Origin: JAIBJP01 sp035601195
GTDB lineage: Bacteria > Actinomycetota > Thermoleophilia > Gaiellales > Gaiellaceae
DNA length: 26,265 nucleotides
Direction: 5' to 3'
Assembly: GCA_035601195.1 (NCBI GenBank)
Contig: DATNOU010000063.1
Coordinates: forward strand, 1-26,265
Positions 1-6,495 of this stretch are shown here, in pieces. The position numbers were made by a program, and so were the translations under genes. Below the pieces are notes generated by a model, which saw only the letters and a list, made by a program, of their open reading frames with translations, did not search any database and was not told where the DNA came from. Numbering within the stretch: the stretch's first letter is position 1; each line of letters opens with the position of its first letter.

Positions 1-670
1 CCTCGATCTCTCCAACCAGCTTTTCCGCACGCTGGGCCGCCGTTGCCTGCAAGGCAAGGGGCCGCAGGCGCTTTCGCACTTCTTCCTCGAGGTCGCGCGC
101 ACGCTCAACCTGGATCTCGACGCGGGCGAGCTTGAGCTCGGCCCGGTGTCGCCGCTGCTTGAAGCGGCCGAGGCCCGCGGCCTCCTCGACCAGGGCCCGC
201 CTCTCGGCCGGCTTGGAGCCCAGAATCTGCTCGACGCGACCCTGCCCGATCACGGAATGGAGCTCCGTGCCGAGGCCGACCTCGGCGAGCAGCTCGACCA
301 CGTCGGTGCGGCGGACGCGTGCGCGGTTGACCAGGTATTCGCCCTCGCCGCCGCGATGAAGTCGGCGGGCGATCGAGAGCTCGGAAAACTCTACAGGTCC
401 CTCACCGTCCTCGTTGTCGAAGAGCAGCTCGACCTCCGCGTGGTCGGCTGCGGCGCGGCCCGGCCCGCCAGCGAAGAGGACGTCATCCGGTTTCTCGGCG
501 CGGAGCTCGCTCGGGCTCAGGCTTCCCGCGGCCCAGACGATCGCGTCGGCGACGTTCGACTTCCCGGAGCCGTTCGGCCCCACAACCACGGCCACGCCCT
601 GCTCGAGCCGGATCTCGACGGGGTCAGGGAACGACTTGAAGCCGCGGATTTTGATGGCCCTCAGAAACAG
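1..670 (-). CDS. smc: Chromosome segregation protein SMC, N-terminal part (gene runs off the left edge)
   Basis: About 223 N-terminal residues are visible. The reading frame begins near KIRGFKSFPDPVEIRL, then the Walker A GPNGSGKSNVADAI at about residues 32-45, the ATPase head, and the motif VIGQGRVEQIL. It then enters the coiled coil with EEAAGLGRFKRRRHRAELKL-like sequence. SMC dimers with ScpA/ScpB load on and organise the chromosome. The C-terminal head lies outside the window. The start is odd: between an in-frame TAA and the conserved KIRGFKSF there is no ATG, GTG or TTG. CTG at 670 (giving L-F-L-R-A-I-K-I-R) matches the usual M-x-L-K-x-I-x-I-x-G-F-K-S-F start and is proposed here. A 39-bp palindromic repeat sits 30 bp upstream. 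The family call is secure; the start is inferred. Confidence 0.93.
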   Translation of the reverse strand, partial: MFLRAIKIRGFKSFPDPVEIRLEQGVAVVVGPNGSGKSNVADAIVWAAGSLSPSELRAEKPDDVLFAGGPGRAAADHAEVELLFDNEDGEGPVEFSELSIARRLHRGGEGEYLVNRARVRRTDVVELLAEVGLGTELHSVIGQGRVEQILGSKPAERRALVEEAAGLGRFKQRRHRAELKLARVEIQVERARDLEEEVRKRLRPLALQATAAQRAEKLVGEIE

Positions 671-687
671 AAGGGGGACCGAGCCTT

Positions 688-726
688 AAGGAGGGGGTCC
701 ATGGGGGAACCCTGGGTTCCCCCATG
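688..726. repeat. 39-bp palindromic repeat, copy 1 (upstream of smc)
   Basis: Bases 700-711 and 715-726 form a perfect 12-bp inverted repeat (CATGGGGGAACC, loop CTG, GGTTCCCCCATG). With the adjoining AAGGAGGGGGTC arm it matches the unit at 15651-15689 at 34 of 39 positions. One change is a compensatory pair inside the stem (C-G here, A-T there). No T-run follows on either strand, so it does not look like an intrinsic terminator. It lies between the dsrE-like stop and the smc start. Confidence 0.8.
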
Positions 727-789
727 ATTGAGGCGAATCGAGCGCAGGTGCACGCCGCCGAAGTCTGCCGACCGCGGCGGACGGGAGGC

Positions 790-1140
790 TCAGTACGTCA
801 GCGCTGTGTCGCTCCAGACCGCGAGCTCCACAAGTTTCTGCGGCGGGGCGAGCTCGTAACCCTCACGGGCCTCGATTCCGCGGGCCTTGCTCGACATGCC
901 CGACAGAAGGATTGGAACCCCCGCGCTTCGAAGCGACTCGAGATGCTCCGCTACCGACCCCGTGCCGATTCCCTGAGCCGCCACCGCGGTCTCCGCACGT
1001 ACGAGTTGGACTCCATCGCCCGCGATGAAAACCTGCACCTCATGTCCTTCGTCCACAGCCGTCCGCGCCACGAGCAGCCCTAGCGCGGCGCGCGTCGGGT
1101 TCTCAGGCCCGGTGGCCAGATGGACGAGGATCTTGGCCAG
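790..1140 (-). CDS. DsrE/DsrF-like family protein
   Basis: A 116-residue protein of the DsrE-like fold. It opens with AKILVHLATGPENPTRAAL, continues with VARTAVDEGHEVQVFIAGDGVQL, then GVPILLSGMSSKARG, and ends with LVELAVWSDTALTY. DsrE-like proteins are small alpha/beta proteins, some of which relay sulfur on a cysteine. No cysteine is seen here, so a sulfurtransferase role is not supported. The first beta strand (KILVHLA) has no ATG, GTG or TTG before it. CTG at 1140 directly follows the TAG stop of the DUF1059 gene, with GAGGAAG about 7 nt upstream as ribosome binding site. The first canonical codon, GTG at 1071, would delete that strand. The two genes share one frame separated by a single TAG, so readthrough fusion is a formal alternative. 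Confidence 0.75.
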   Translation of the reverse strand: MAKILVHLATGPENPTRAALGLLVARTAVDEGHEVQVFIAGDGVQLVRAETAVAAQGIGTGSVAEHLESLRSAGVPILLSGMSSKARGIEAREGYELAPPQKLVELAVWSDTALTY

Positions 1141-1299
1141 CTAGGCTTCCTCGGCCATCCCGAGGATGTCATCGCGCGACATCTGACCGACCAGCTCCGG
1201 ATGATCCTGCCGAACGTGCGCCTCGACGCCCGCCACCAGCTCGTCGTCGGTTTCGCCGCGCACCGTATGGCCACACTCGCAGTTGACTACTTTCGCCAT
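1141..1299 (-). CDS. DUF1059 small metal-binding-like protein
   Basis: A 52-residue protein starting MAKVVNCECGHTVRG and containing the C-x-C-G-H pattern followed by a V-x-x-H-x-x-x-x-H-P-E helix (VEAHVRQDHPE), as in the DUF1059 family. ATG at 1299 is preferred over an upstream start at 1326 because GAAGGGG lies at ribosome-binding distance. DUF1059 proteins are short, probably cytosolic and predicted to bind metal through Cys/His; no function is established. It is the first gene of a two-gene unit with the DsrE-like protein and is divergent from the molybdoenzyme gene, with 41 bp between them. Confidence 0.8.
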   Translation of the reverse strand: MAKVVNCECGHTVRGETDDELVAGVEAHVRQDHPELVGQMSRDDILGMAEEA

Positions 1300-1340
1300 G
1301 TTTTCCCCTTCGTCGTCGAGAGGCATCGTAGAGTAGGCCC

Positions 1341-1946
1341 GTGAGCTTCGTCTCCCGGGGATTCCGCGGCAAGCGCCGCGACGAAGGGCCGAGTGGACGC
1401 GTTCCGCCTGGCCAGTACCTCGTAGACGACTTCCCCGTCCTCTCCGCCGGCCCGACGCCTCGCACGCCCCTCGAGAAGTGGGATTTCGCCGTCACCGGAG
1501 CGGTCGCCGAGCCGAAGCGCTGGAGCTGGGAGGAGTTCCAGGCCCTGCCGAGCGAAACCGTCACGAAGGACATCCACTGCGTGACGAAGTGGTCGAAGCT
1601 CGACACGGTTTGGGAAGGCGTCTCGGTCGACACCCTCCTCGAGGACGTGGAGAGCGCTGCCGAGTACGTGGTCGCCTTCTGCGACGGCGGCTACACGACG
1701 AACCTCCCGCTCGAGGACGTCACGGACGGCAAGGCCTGGATCGCCTACAGCTTCGACGGCGAGCCGCTCGATCCCGAGCATGGCGGCCCTGCGCGCCTGC
1801 TCGTTCCGCACCTCTACTTCTGGAAGAGCGCGAAGTGGGTGCGCGGCCTGAGGCTGCTCGACGAGGACGAGCCTGGGTTCTGGGAGTCGCTCGGGTACCA
1901 CATGTACGGGGATCCATGGCGCGAGCAGCGGTACTGGGGCGACTGA
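1341..1946 (+). CDS. Sulfite-oxidase-type molybdopterin-dependent oxidoreductase (MsrP/YedY-like)
   Basis: A 201-residue protein with the sulfite oxidase molybdopterin-binding fold. Markers are GQYLVDDFPVLSAGPTP near residues 24-40, WSWEEFQALP, the Mo-ligand cysteine Cys80 in DIHCVTKWSKLD, then VVAFCDGGYTTNLPLED, and GGPARLLVPHLYFWKSAKWV near the C-terminus. This is a single catalytic domain with no heme domain, no dimerisation domain and no Tat signal peptide, so a cytosolic enzyme is likely, unlike periplasmic MsrP. The substrate is unknown; oxyanion, sulfoxide or N-oxide chemistry is typical of the fold. Start GTG at 1341. The gene overlaps the flavin reductase gene, which is the probable electron-transfer partner. 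Confidence 0.88.
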   Translation: MSFVSRGFRGKRRDEGPSGRVPPGQYLVDDFPVLSAGPTPRTPLEKWDFAVTGAVAEPKRWSWEEFQALPSETVTKDIHCVTKWSKLDTVWEGVSVDTLLEDVESAAEYVVAFCDGGYTTNLPLEDVTDGKAWIAYSFDGEPLDPEHGGPARLLVPHLYFWKSAKWVRGLRLLDEDEPGFWESLGYHMYGDPWREQRYWGD

Positions 1947-2674
1947 GCCCAATTGCGTGGCAGCTCGGCGAGGTCGCCGAACTGGTCGACGAGACCGCCC
2001 GCGTGAAGACCCTCGTTCTGGAAGTCCCTGACTGGGCCGGCCATCGGGCCGGCCAGCACGTCGACGTGCGCCTGACCGCCGAGGACGGCTACCAGGCACA
2101 GCGGAGCTACTCGATCGCCTCCGCTCCGGAAGACGAGCGCCTGGCCATCACGGTCGAGCGCCTCGACGACGGCGAGGTCTCCCCGTACCTCGCAGAAGAA
2201 CTCGTCGTCGGAGACAAGTTGGAGCTGCGCGGCCCGATCGGCGGGTATTTCGTGTGGGAGACGGAGCAGGGCGGCCCCCTCCTCCTCGTCGGGGGCGGGT
2301 CGGGCGTCGTCCCGCTGGTCGCCATGCTCAGGCACCGAGCGGCCTCCGGAGCCGTCGTCCCGACCCGCCTGCTCTACTCGGCGCGCTCGCTCGAGGACGT
2401 GATCTACCGCGACGAGCTCAATCGGCGCGCCGCCTCGGACGCCCAGTTCGAGCTCAACTACGCGCTCACGCGGGAACAGCCTGCGGGCTGGACGGGGTAT
2501 GCACGCCGCGTCGACGAGGAGATCCTGCGTGAGGTGGCGTATCCGAGCTGCGAAGGCATCGCGTTCGTCTGCGGCCCGACGCGCTTCGTCGAGACGGTCG
2601 CCGACGGCCTCGTCGCCATAGGCTACGCGCCTGAACAAGTCCGGACCGAGCGTTTCGGTCCGACAGGAGGTTGA
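1916..2674 (+). CDS. Ferredoxin-reductase-type FAD/NAD(P)H oxidoreductase
   Basis: About 252 residues of the ferredoxin-NADP reductase superfamily. The FAD-binding beta barrel carries RSYSIASAP, the nucleotide-binding domain carries GGGSGVVPLVAML, and the C-terminal part has VCGPTRFVE. There is no 2Fe-2S domain, so it delivers electrons directly or through an unseen carrier. ATG at 1916 lies inside the molybdoenzyme gene (31-bp overlap); a CTG at 1943 overlapping that gene's TGA is an alternative start. Tight coupling suggests that this protein reduces, or is reduced by, the molybdoenzyme, in the manner of nitrate-reductase-type pairs. Role inferred from context; family call firm. Confidence 0.87.
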   Translation: MARAAVLGRLSPIAWQLGEVAELVDETARVKTLVLEVPDWAGHRAGQHVDVRLTAEDGYQAQRSYSIASAPEDERLAITVERLDDGEVSPYLAEELVVGDKLELRGPIGGYFVWETEQGGPLLLVGGGSGVVPLVAMLRHRAASGAVVPTRLLYSARSLEDVIYRDELNRRAASDAQFELNYALTREQPAGWTGYARRVDEEILREVAYPSCEGIAFVCGPTRFVETVADGLVAIGYAPEQVRTERFGPTGG

Positions 2675-2675
2675 G

Positions 2676-2942
2676 ATGGAGGAGCAGGACCTGAAGCTGG
2701 ATGGAAACGCGGCCGCGGGGCTCCTGCGGGAACTCTTCGCCTTCGAGGTCACCATGGCCCGCGGCCGGTGTGAAAACTGCGGGGCGGTCGCCGAGATGGG
2801 CGCCGTCATGGTCTACGCGAACGCTCCCGGCACCGTTCTCCGCTGCCCGCAGTGCGAAAGCGTCCTGATGCGCATCGTGAGCAACGGGGGCCGCTACTGG
2901 CTGGACGCCCGCGGCATCAGCTGGCTCGAGATTCGCCCTTGA
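2676..2942 (+). CDS. DUF6510-like zinc-ribbon protein
   Basis: An 88-residue protein with a C-x-x-C pair (RCENCGAVAEMG) and a second pair (LRCPQCESVLMRI) about 26 residues later, consistent with a zinc ribbon. The N-terminal segment (LDGNAAAGLLRELF) is probably helical. A strong AGGAGGT ribosome binding site is placed just before ATG 2676, one base after the reductase stop. I recognise it as resembling DUF6510, a family of unknown function that I associate with this type of reductase and molybdoenzyme gene pair. A role in maturation or binding of the partner enzymes is only a guess. Its stop overlaps the TTG start of rpiA. Confidence 0.8.
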   Translation: MEEQDLKLDGNAAAGLLRELFAFEVTMARGRCENCGAVAEMGAVMVYANAPGTVLRCPQCESVLMRIVSNGGRYWLDARGISWLEIRP

Positions 2943-3580
2943 GCGCAGTCGAGGACGAGAAACGAGCCGCGGCGGAACAGGCGGCAGGGCTTTTCGAGGA
3001 CGGAATGACCGTCGGACTGGGGACGGGCACCACCGTCGCCTACCTCCTTCCCGTTCTCGCAGCACGCCGTCTGAACCTCCGCTGCGTGGCCACGTCGCCG
3101 CGAACCGAGCAGGCCGCGCGCGAGCTTGGCTTTTCCCTCGAGCCCTTCGATGCTCTCGACCGCCTCGACCTGACGATCGACGGCGCGGATCAGATCGACC
3201 CGGCCGGCTGGCTCGTCAAGGGCGGCGGCGCAGCGCACACGCGTGAGAAGGTCGTCGCAGCCGCCTCCGACCGCTTCGTGGTCATCGGCTCCTCGGACAA
3301 GCTCGTCGAGGCGATCGCGCCCCCGGTTCCGCTCGAGCTCCTCTCCTTCGGAGTCCGCGCCACGCTCCGGGCGCTTGGCCCAGCGGAGCTCCGCGACGTT
3401 CCGCCCAGCCCTGACGGCGGCGTGATCGCCGACTACCTCGGGCCCGTCGAGGATCCAGCGGATCTGGCCGAGCGCCTCGCGGCCGTCCCCGGAGTCGTCG
3501 AACACGGGCTCTTCCCTCCGGAGCTCGTCAGCGAGATCCTCGTCGCGCGCGACGGTCAGGTGGACCGGATCCTGCCCTAG
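2939..3580 (+). CDS. rpiA: Ribose-5-phosphate isomerase A
   Basis: A 213-residue protein with the RpiA signatures GLGTGTTVAYLL, then TIDGADQID, then KGGGAAHTREKVVA. The enzyme interconverts ribose 5-phosphate and ribulose 5-phosphate in the non-oxidative pentose phosphate pathway. The start is TTG 2939, overlapping the TGA of the DUF6510 gene (TTGA), which makes a coupled four-gene unit. The length is close to the usual 215-230 residues. Ribulose 5-phosphate is also the substrate of RibBA and Rpe, encoded further right. The stop TAG shares the tetranucleotide CTAG with the stop of the convergent rnc gene, leaving no room for a terminator. Confidence 0.95.
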   Translation: MSAVEDEKRAAAEQAAGLFEDGMTVGLGTGTTVAYLLPVLAARRLNLRCVATSPRTEQAARELGFSLEPFDALDRLDLTIDGADQIDPAGWLVKGGGAAHTREKVVAAASDRFVVIGSSDKLVEAIAPPVPLELLSFGVRATLRALGPAELRDVPPSPDGGVIADYLGPVEDPADLAERLAAVPGVVEHGLFPPELVSEILVARDGQVDRILP

Positions 3581-4224
3581 CCTCGAAACCGCGCGAGCGC
3601 CTCGCGCGCAGCGACCTGCTCGGCCGCCTTCTTCGAGGGGCCCGTGCCGGTCCCCGCCGCCTCCCCGTCGATCGTGGCCGCGCAGGTGAAGCGGCGATCG
3701 TGCGGAGGGCCCTCGACCTCGAGAACCGAGTACGAGACCGTCAGACCGCGCCGGGCGAGCTCTTCCTGGAGCTCCGTCTTGAAGTCGACGTGGCCCTCGA
3801 CCGCGTAGTCGATCCGGTCCGCGAACGCGGCGACGATCGCCTCCCGAATCGGCTCGAACCCGTGCTCGAGGTACAAGGCACCGAGGGAGGCCTCGACGAG
3901 CGCAGCCAGGACGTTCCGGTTGGAGGCGAGCTTCGCGATTTCCTCGGCGTCGCCCGACTCGGCTTCCGCGGAGAGGCGCTTGCCGAGTTCCAGCCGCCGC
4001 CCGACGACCGCGCAGCTCTGGCGCGACACGACGTGCGCGCGGATCTTCGCCAGGCGCCCTTCCTGGTAGGTGGGAAAGCGCTCGTAGAGCTCCTGCGCGA
4101 TGGCGAGACCGAGCACGCTGTCGCCCAGGAACTCGAGGCGCTCGTAGGAGTCGGAGCGGTCCCCCGCCCACGAGGCATGTGTGAACGCGTGGCGGAGACG
4201 CTTCTTCGGAAGCTCGTCGATCAG
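3577..4224 (-). CDS. rnc: Ribonuclease III
   Basis: About 215 residues: an N-terminal RNase III domain with FTHASW and the signature ERLEFLGDSVLGLAIAQ, EGRLAKIRAHVVS, then a C-terminal double-stranded-RNA-binding domain (VDFKTELQEELARRG to KKAAEQVAAREAL). It cuts double-stranded RNA in rRNA and mRNA processing. The start is uncertain. There is no ATG, GTG or TTG between the acpP stop and the fold; the first canonical codon lies far inside acpP at 4374. CTG at 4224 (L-I-D-E-L-P-K-K-R-L-R-H-A-F-T-H) gives a normal N-terminus. The second catalytic motif reads NVLAALVEASLGALYLE, with Ala where most homologues have Asp (E. coli D114), while the following Glu (E117) is kept. Confidence 0.9.
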   Translation of the reverse strand: MIDELPKKRLRHAFTHASWAGDRSDSYERLEFLGDSVLGLAIAQELYERFPTYQEGRLAKIRAHVVSRQSCAVVGRRLELGKRLSAEAESGDAEEIAKLASNRNVLAALVEASLGALYLEHGFEPIREAIVAAFADRIDYAVEGHVDFKTELQEELARRGLTVSYSVLEVEGPPHDRRFTCAATIDGEAAGTGTGPSKKAAEQVAAREALARFRG

Positions 4225-4255
4225 CTGGGCGAGATCGGCCTTCGCCCGGCTTCGC

Positions 4256-4504
4256 TTACGGCTGGTGGCTCGAGATGTAGTCGACGGCCTGCCCGACAGT
4301 CTGGATCCCCTGGGCGTCTTCGTCCGAGATCTTGATCCCGAACTGATCCTCCAGCTCCATGATGAGCTCGACAAGGTCGAGCGAGTCAGCGTCGAGATCC
4401 TCCTGGAAGGAAGCCTCTTCCGTGATGTTGTTCTCGTCGATACCGAGCTGCTCGACGAGCACCTCCTTCACCCGCTCAGCGATCTCCTCGCGCGAAGCTG
4501 CCAT
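4256..4504 (-). CDS. acpP: Acyl carrier protein
   Basis: An 82-residue acidic helical protein with the phosphopantetheine attachment site DADSLDLVELIMELE (Ser in DSL). It carries growing acyl chains in type II fatty acid synthesis and supplies acyl-ACP to PlsX. ATG 4504 is preceded by AGGAGACCGAA, a clear ribosome binding site. The gene lies between plsX and rnc, the classical bacterial order. The 71-bp gap to plsX contains no obvious terminator. Confidence 0.97.
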   Translation of the reverse strand: MAASREEIAERVKEVLVEQLGIDENNITEEASFQEDLDADSLDLVELIMELEDQFGIKISDEDAQGIQTVGQAVDYISSHQP

Positions 4505-4575
4505 TTCGGTCTCCTAACCTGCCTCTCTTGGTTGCTGGCCCCAGCGGACGGCGGATGCTAACACGCGAGCGGCCA

Positions 4576-5568
4576 CTAGCCCCGTAGCGCTCCAACTCGC
4601 TCTGCAAGTCGAGCAGAGAGTCTTTCCACGACCTGCGCGCGGGCGCCTTGCGCGCCGAGCCGGATCGCATTCGCGATCGCCGTACGCGAGCTCGAGCCGT
4701 GTGCGATGACGGCCAGCCCACGGAGTCCGAGCAGGTACGCGCCGCCGTAGGTTTCCGGGTCGAGGCGATGCCGCAAACGGCGCGCCGATCGCCTGATGAG
4801 AAGGCCTCCGAGTTTCCCCGTCCGCGACGAGGCGATCTCGGTCCGGAGCGCGTCCAGCAGGGTCATGATCGTCCCCTCCATCAGCTTGAGCGCCATGTTC
4901 CCGGTGAAGCCGTCGCAGACGACGACGTCCGCGGCGTGGTTGAGGAGATCTCGGCTCTCCACGTTGCCGATGAAGCGCAACGCGCTCTCTTCGAGAAGTG
5001 GACGAGCCTCGCGCACGAGCCGGTTCCCCTTCTCCGGCTCCTCGCCGATGGAGAGAAGGGCGACCGTCGGCTCGCCGATCTCGAGCACTTCCTGGGCGAA
5101 GACCGCGCCCATGTGCCCGAACTGGACGAGATGCTCGGGCCGCGCGTCGGCGTTGGCACCCGCGTCGATGAGGACGGACGTGCCGCCGATCGCCGGGAGG
5201 GGGACCGCGATCGCCGGCCGGTGAACGTCGGGCAGGCGGCGGATCTCGAGCAGCCCGGCCGCGAGCATCGCGCCGGTATTCCCCGCCGAGACGACGGCAC
5301 CGGCGCTGCCCTCGCCCAGGGCGCGGCAGGCCGCGAACATCGAGCTTCCGCGCTTCTCGCGGGCGGCGTCCGCGGGCTTTTCGTCCATGGCCACCACACC
5401 CTCGGCATGCACGATCTCCAGACCCTGCGCGAGCGGCTCCAGCAGATCGCGGCGGCCGAAGAGAACGGGCTCGACGTCGTCGGAGGCCGCCTCGAGCGCG
5501 CCCGCGACGATTTCCTCCGGGGCCCTGTCGCCGCCCATCGCGTCGACGGCGACCCTGACTCGCTGCAT
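4576..5568 (-). CDS. plsX: Phosphate acyltransferase PlsX
   Basis: A 330-residue protein beginning MQRVRVAVDAMGGDRAPEEI, with the PlsX hallmarks VDAMGGD, GNTGAMLAAGLL, LIDAGANADARPEHL, VALLSIGEEPEKGN and VVCDGFTGNMALKL. It makes acyl phosphate from acyl-ACP, feeding the PlsY acyltransferase for phospholipid synthesis. ATG 5568 is chosen because conserved sequence begins immediately after it. There is no ribosome binding site upstream: only three bases separate the start from copy A of the 170-bp element, so the untranslated leader back to rpmF consists of that repeat. Confidence 0.96.
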   Translation of the reverse strand: MQRVRVAVDAMGGDRAPEEIVAGALEAASDDVEPVLFGRRDLLEPLAQGLEIVHAEGVVAMDEKPADAAREKRGSSMFAACRALGEGSAGAVVSAGNTGAMLAAGLLEIRRLPDVHRPAIAVPLPAIGGTSVLIDAGANADARPEHLVQFGHMGAVFAQEVLEIGEPTVALLSIGEEPEKGNRLVREARPLLEESALRFIGNVESRDLLNHAADVVVCDGFTGNMALKLMEGTIMTLLDALRTEIASSRTGKLGGLLIRRSARRLRHRLDPETYGGAYLLGLRGLAVIAHGSSSRTAIANAIRLGAQGARAQVVERLSARLAERVGALRG

Positions 5569-5571
5569 CGC

Positions 5572-5741
5572 TAGTGGTTCGCCCGGTCGCGCTGCCGCGT
5601 CTCTGGCGCGCGAAAAGCTAGCCGGACGAGAACGCAGGGAGCCCTCGTATCGAATGAGATACGGGGGCGACCGAGGACAAGGCCCGGCGACGCTTTGCAG
5701 CCGCCCAGAGGCCCGGTGGGCGTGGCCGGGTGGGCCACTTA
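5572..5741 (+). repeat. 170-bp MITE-like element, copy A (rpmF-plsX gap)
   Basis: This copy fills the rpmF-plsX gap. Its ends are imperfect inverted repeats: TAGTGGTTCGCCCGGTCGC at the left, and the complement of the right end reads TAAGTGGCCCACCCGGCCAC. The interior has conserved blocks CTGGCGCGCGAAAAGC (5603-5618), ACGCAGGG, GCGACCGAGGAC and CCGGCGACGCTTTGCAGCC. A central 11-bp hairpin is formed by 5641-5651 and 5658-5668. It aligns along its whole length with 14881-15050 (same orientation) and with 14500-14665 (opposite orientation). Both ends carry TA, as expected for a TA-targeting, IS630/Tc1-like, non-autonomous element (inference). The right-end TTA is the rpmF stop codon. Confidence 0.88.
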
Positions 5742-5927
5742 AGGAGCCGGAGTCTCGAGCGGCTCGACCTCGCGGCCCCTGTAGGTGCCGCAGGTCGGGC
5801 AGACGTGATGAGGCCGCTTCGGCCGATGGCACTGCGGGCACTCGACGAGCGCCGGGATCGAGAGCTTGTGCGTCGCCCGCCGCTTGTCGCGACGCGACTT
5901 GGACGTTTTTCGCTTGGGGACTGCCAT
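5739..5927 (-). CDS. rpmF: 50S ribosomal protein L32
   Basis: A 62-residue basic protein starting MAVPKRKTSKSRRDKRRATH, the standard L32 N-terminus. CPQC and CPTC pairs make this the zinc-binding (C+) form. The order DUF177-rpmF-plsX is widely conserved and links ribosome and lipid synthesis. A promoter-like TATACT lies 10 bp upstream of ATG 5927, which suggests a nearly leaderless transcript in addition to readthrough from DUF177. The TAA stop is formed by the terminal bases of repeat copy A. Confidence 0.97.
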   Translation of the reverse strand: MAVPKRKTSKSRRDKRRATHKLSIPALVECPQCHRPKRPHHVCPTCGTYRGREVEPLETPAP

Positions 5928-5936
5928 GGCCGCGGC

Positions 5937-5948
5937 GAGTATAGCCAG
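5937..5948 (-). promoter_or_regulatory. Putative -10 region of rpmF
   Basis: On the minus strand this reads CTGGCTATACTC, containing TATACT (5938-5943), a good sigma-A-type -10 hexamer. It ends 10 nt before the rpmF ATG, which would give an almost leaderless mRNA. The same 12-mer occurs at the equivalent place before rpmB (14866-14877). No convincing -35 hexamer was seen. Confidence 0.5.
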
Positions 5949-5955
5949 ACCTGGT

Positions 5956-6465
5956 TTAGAGCCGGTCCTTCAGCTCCGCCAGCTTCTCCCAGCGAGGGTC
6001 GGCTTCCGTCTCCTCGTGCTCGTGCGGCTCGCTGTTCAGGTCGCGTCCGCAAATCGGGCAGAGCCCGGCGCAGTCCTCGCGGCAGAGGATCTTGTCGGGC
6101 AGCGCCAGGGCAACGGCGTCGCGCGCCCACGCCGAGAGGTCGAGCGTGTCGTCCTTCACATAGGGAGTCGTGAGCTCGTCTGACTCGCCCGGGCTGGTGG
6201 CCTGGTATTCCCGGACCTTCACGTCGATCGCGACGGCCGCATCGGCCAGACAGCGTACGCAAGGCCCGACGAGGCGCACGCTGAACTCCAGCTCGAGTAG
6301 AAGACCGGAGCTCGTGCGGGTCAGGGTGAGCGCAGCCTCCGGTTTCTCCGGAATCGGGATGTAGCGCTGCCCGCCGAGCCCAAGCGGCTCGAGGTCGACT
6401 TCTTTGATGTCGCGAAACTGCTCGCCCGAGTGCAGCCGGACCGTGCGGAGGTTGAAGGTCGTCAC
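5956..6465 (-). CDS. DUF177 / YceD family protein
   Basis: A 169-residue protein of the YceD (DUF177) family, encoded immediately before rpmF as in most bacteria. Visible markers are VGPCVRCLADAAVAIDV and the C-terminal CREDCAGLCPICGRDLN, a Cys-rich cluster typical of actinobacterial members. The family has been linked to 23S rRNA accumulation in E. coli and plants; the molecular role is not settled. The start is GTG 6465 (M-T-T-F-N-L-R-T-V-R-L). That start codon sits in the loop of a perfect 8-bp hairpin, described separately. Likely co-transcribed with the upstream coiled-coil gene, 30 bp away. Confidence 0.9.
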   Translation of the reverse strand: MTTFNLRTVRLHSGEQFRDIKEVDLEPLGLGGQRYIPIPEKPEAALTLTRTSSGLLLELEFSVRLVGPCVRCLADAAVAIDVKVREYQATSPGESDELTTPYVKDDTLDLSAWARDAVALALPDKILCREDCAGLCPICGRDLNSEPHEHEETEADPRWEKLAELKDRL

Positions 6466-6473
6466 ACCTTCAA
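6452..6473 (-). promoter_or_regulatory. Stem-loop presenting the DUF177 start codon
   Basis: TTGAAGGT (6452-6459) and ACCTTCAA (6466-6473) form a perfect 8-bp inverted repeat around a 6-nt loop. In the mRNA the loop is GUGACG, so the GUG start codon is its first three bases and the GAAGG purine tract is buried in the stem. This could limit or gate translation initiation, or equally be a DNA operator. No experimental support is available. Confidence 0.45.
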
Positions 6474-6495
6474 TGTAGCGAGAAGGAAAGTCGAT

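Noticed and set aside
700..726. Palindrome upstream of smc as an intrinsic terminator
   Set aside because: There is no T-run on either strand, and the same unit recurs inside the rib gene run.
1478..1915. Long 5' extension of the flavin reductase reading frame through the molybdoenzyme gene
   Set aside because: The extension is an Arg-rich out-of-frame shadow of the molybdoenzyme, which has clear family motifs.
4567..4578. A TAGTGGCC-like sequence at the plsX stop, resembling an end of the 170-bp element
   Set aside because: Only about 8-10 bases match and no internal blocks follow; most likely chance.
5569..5841. Long upstream extension of the plsX frame across repeat copy A and into rpmF
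   Set aside because: The conserved PlsX N-terminus begins exactly at ATG 5568 and the extension has no resemblance to the family.
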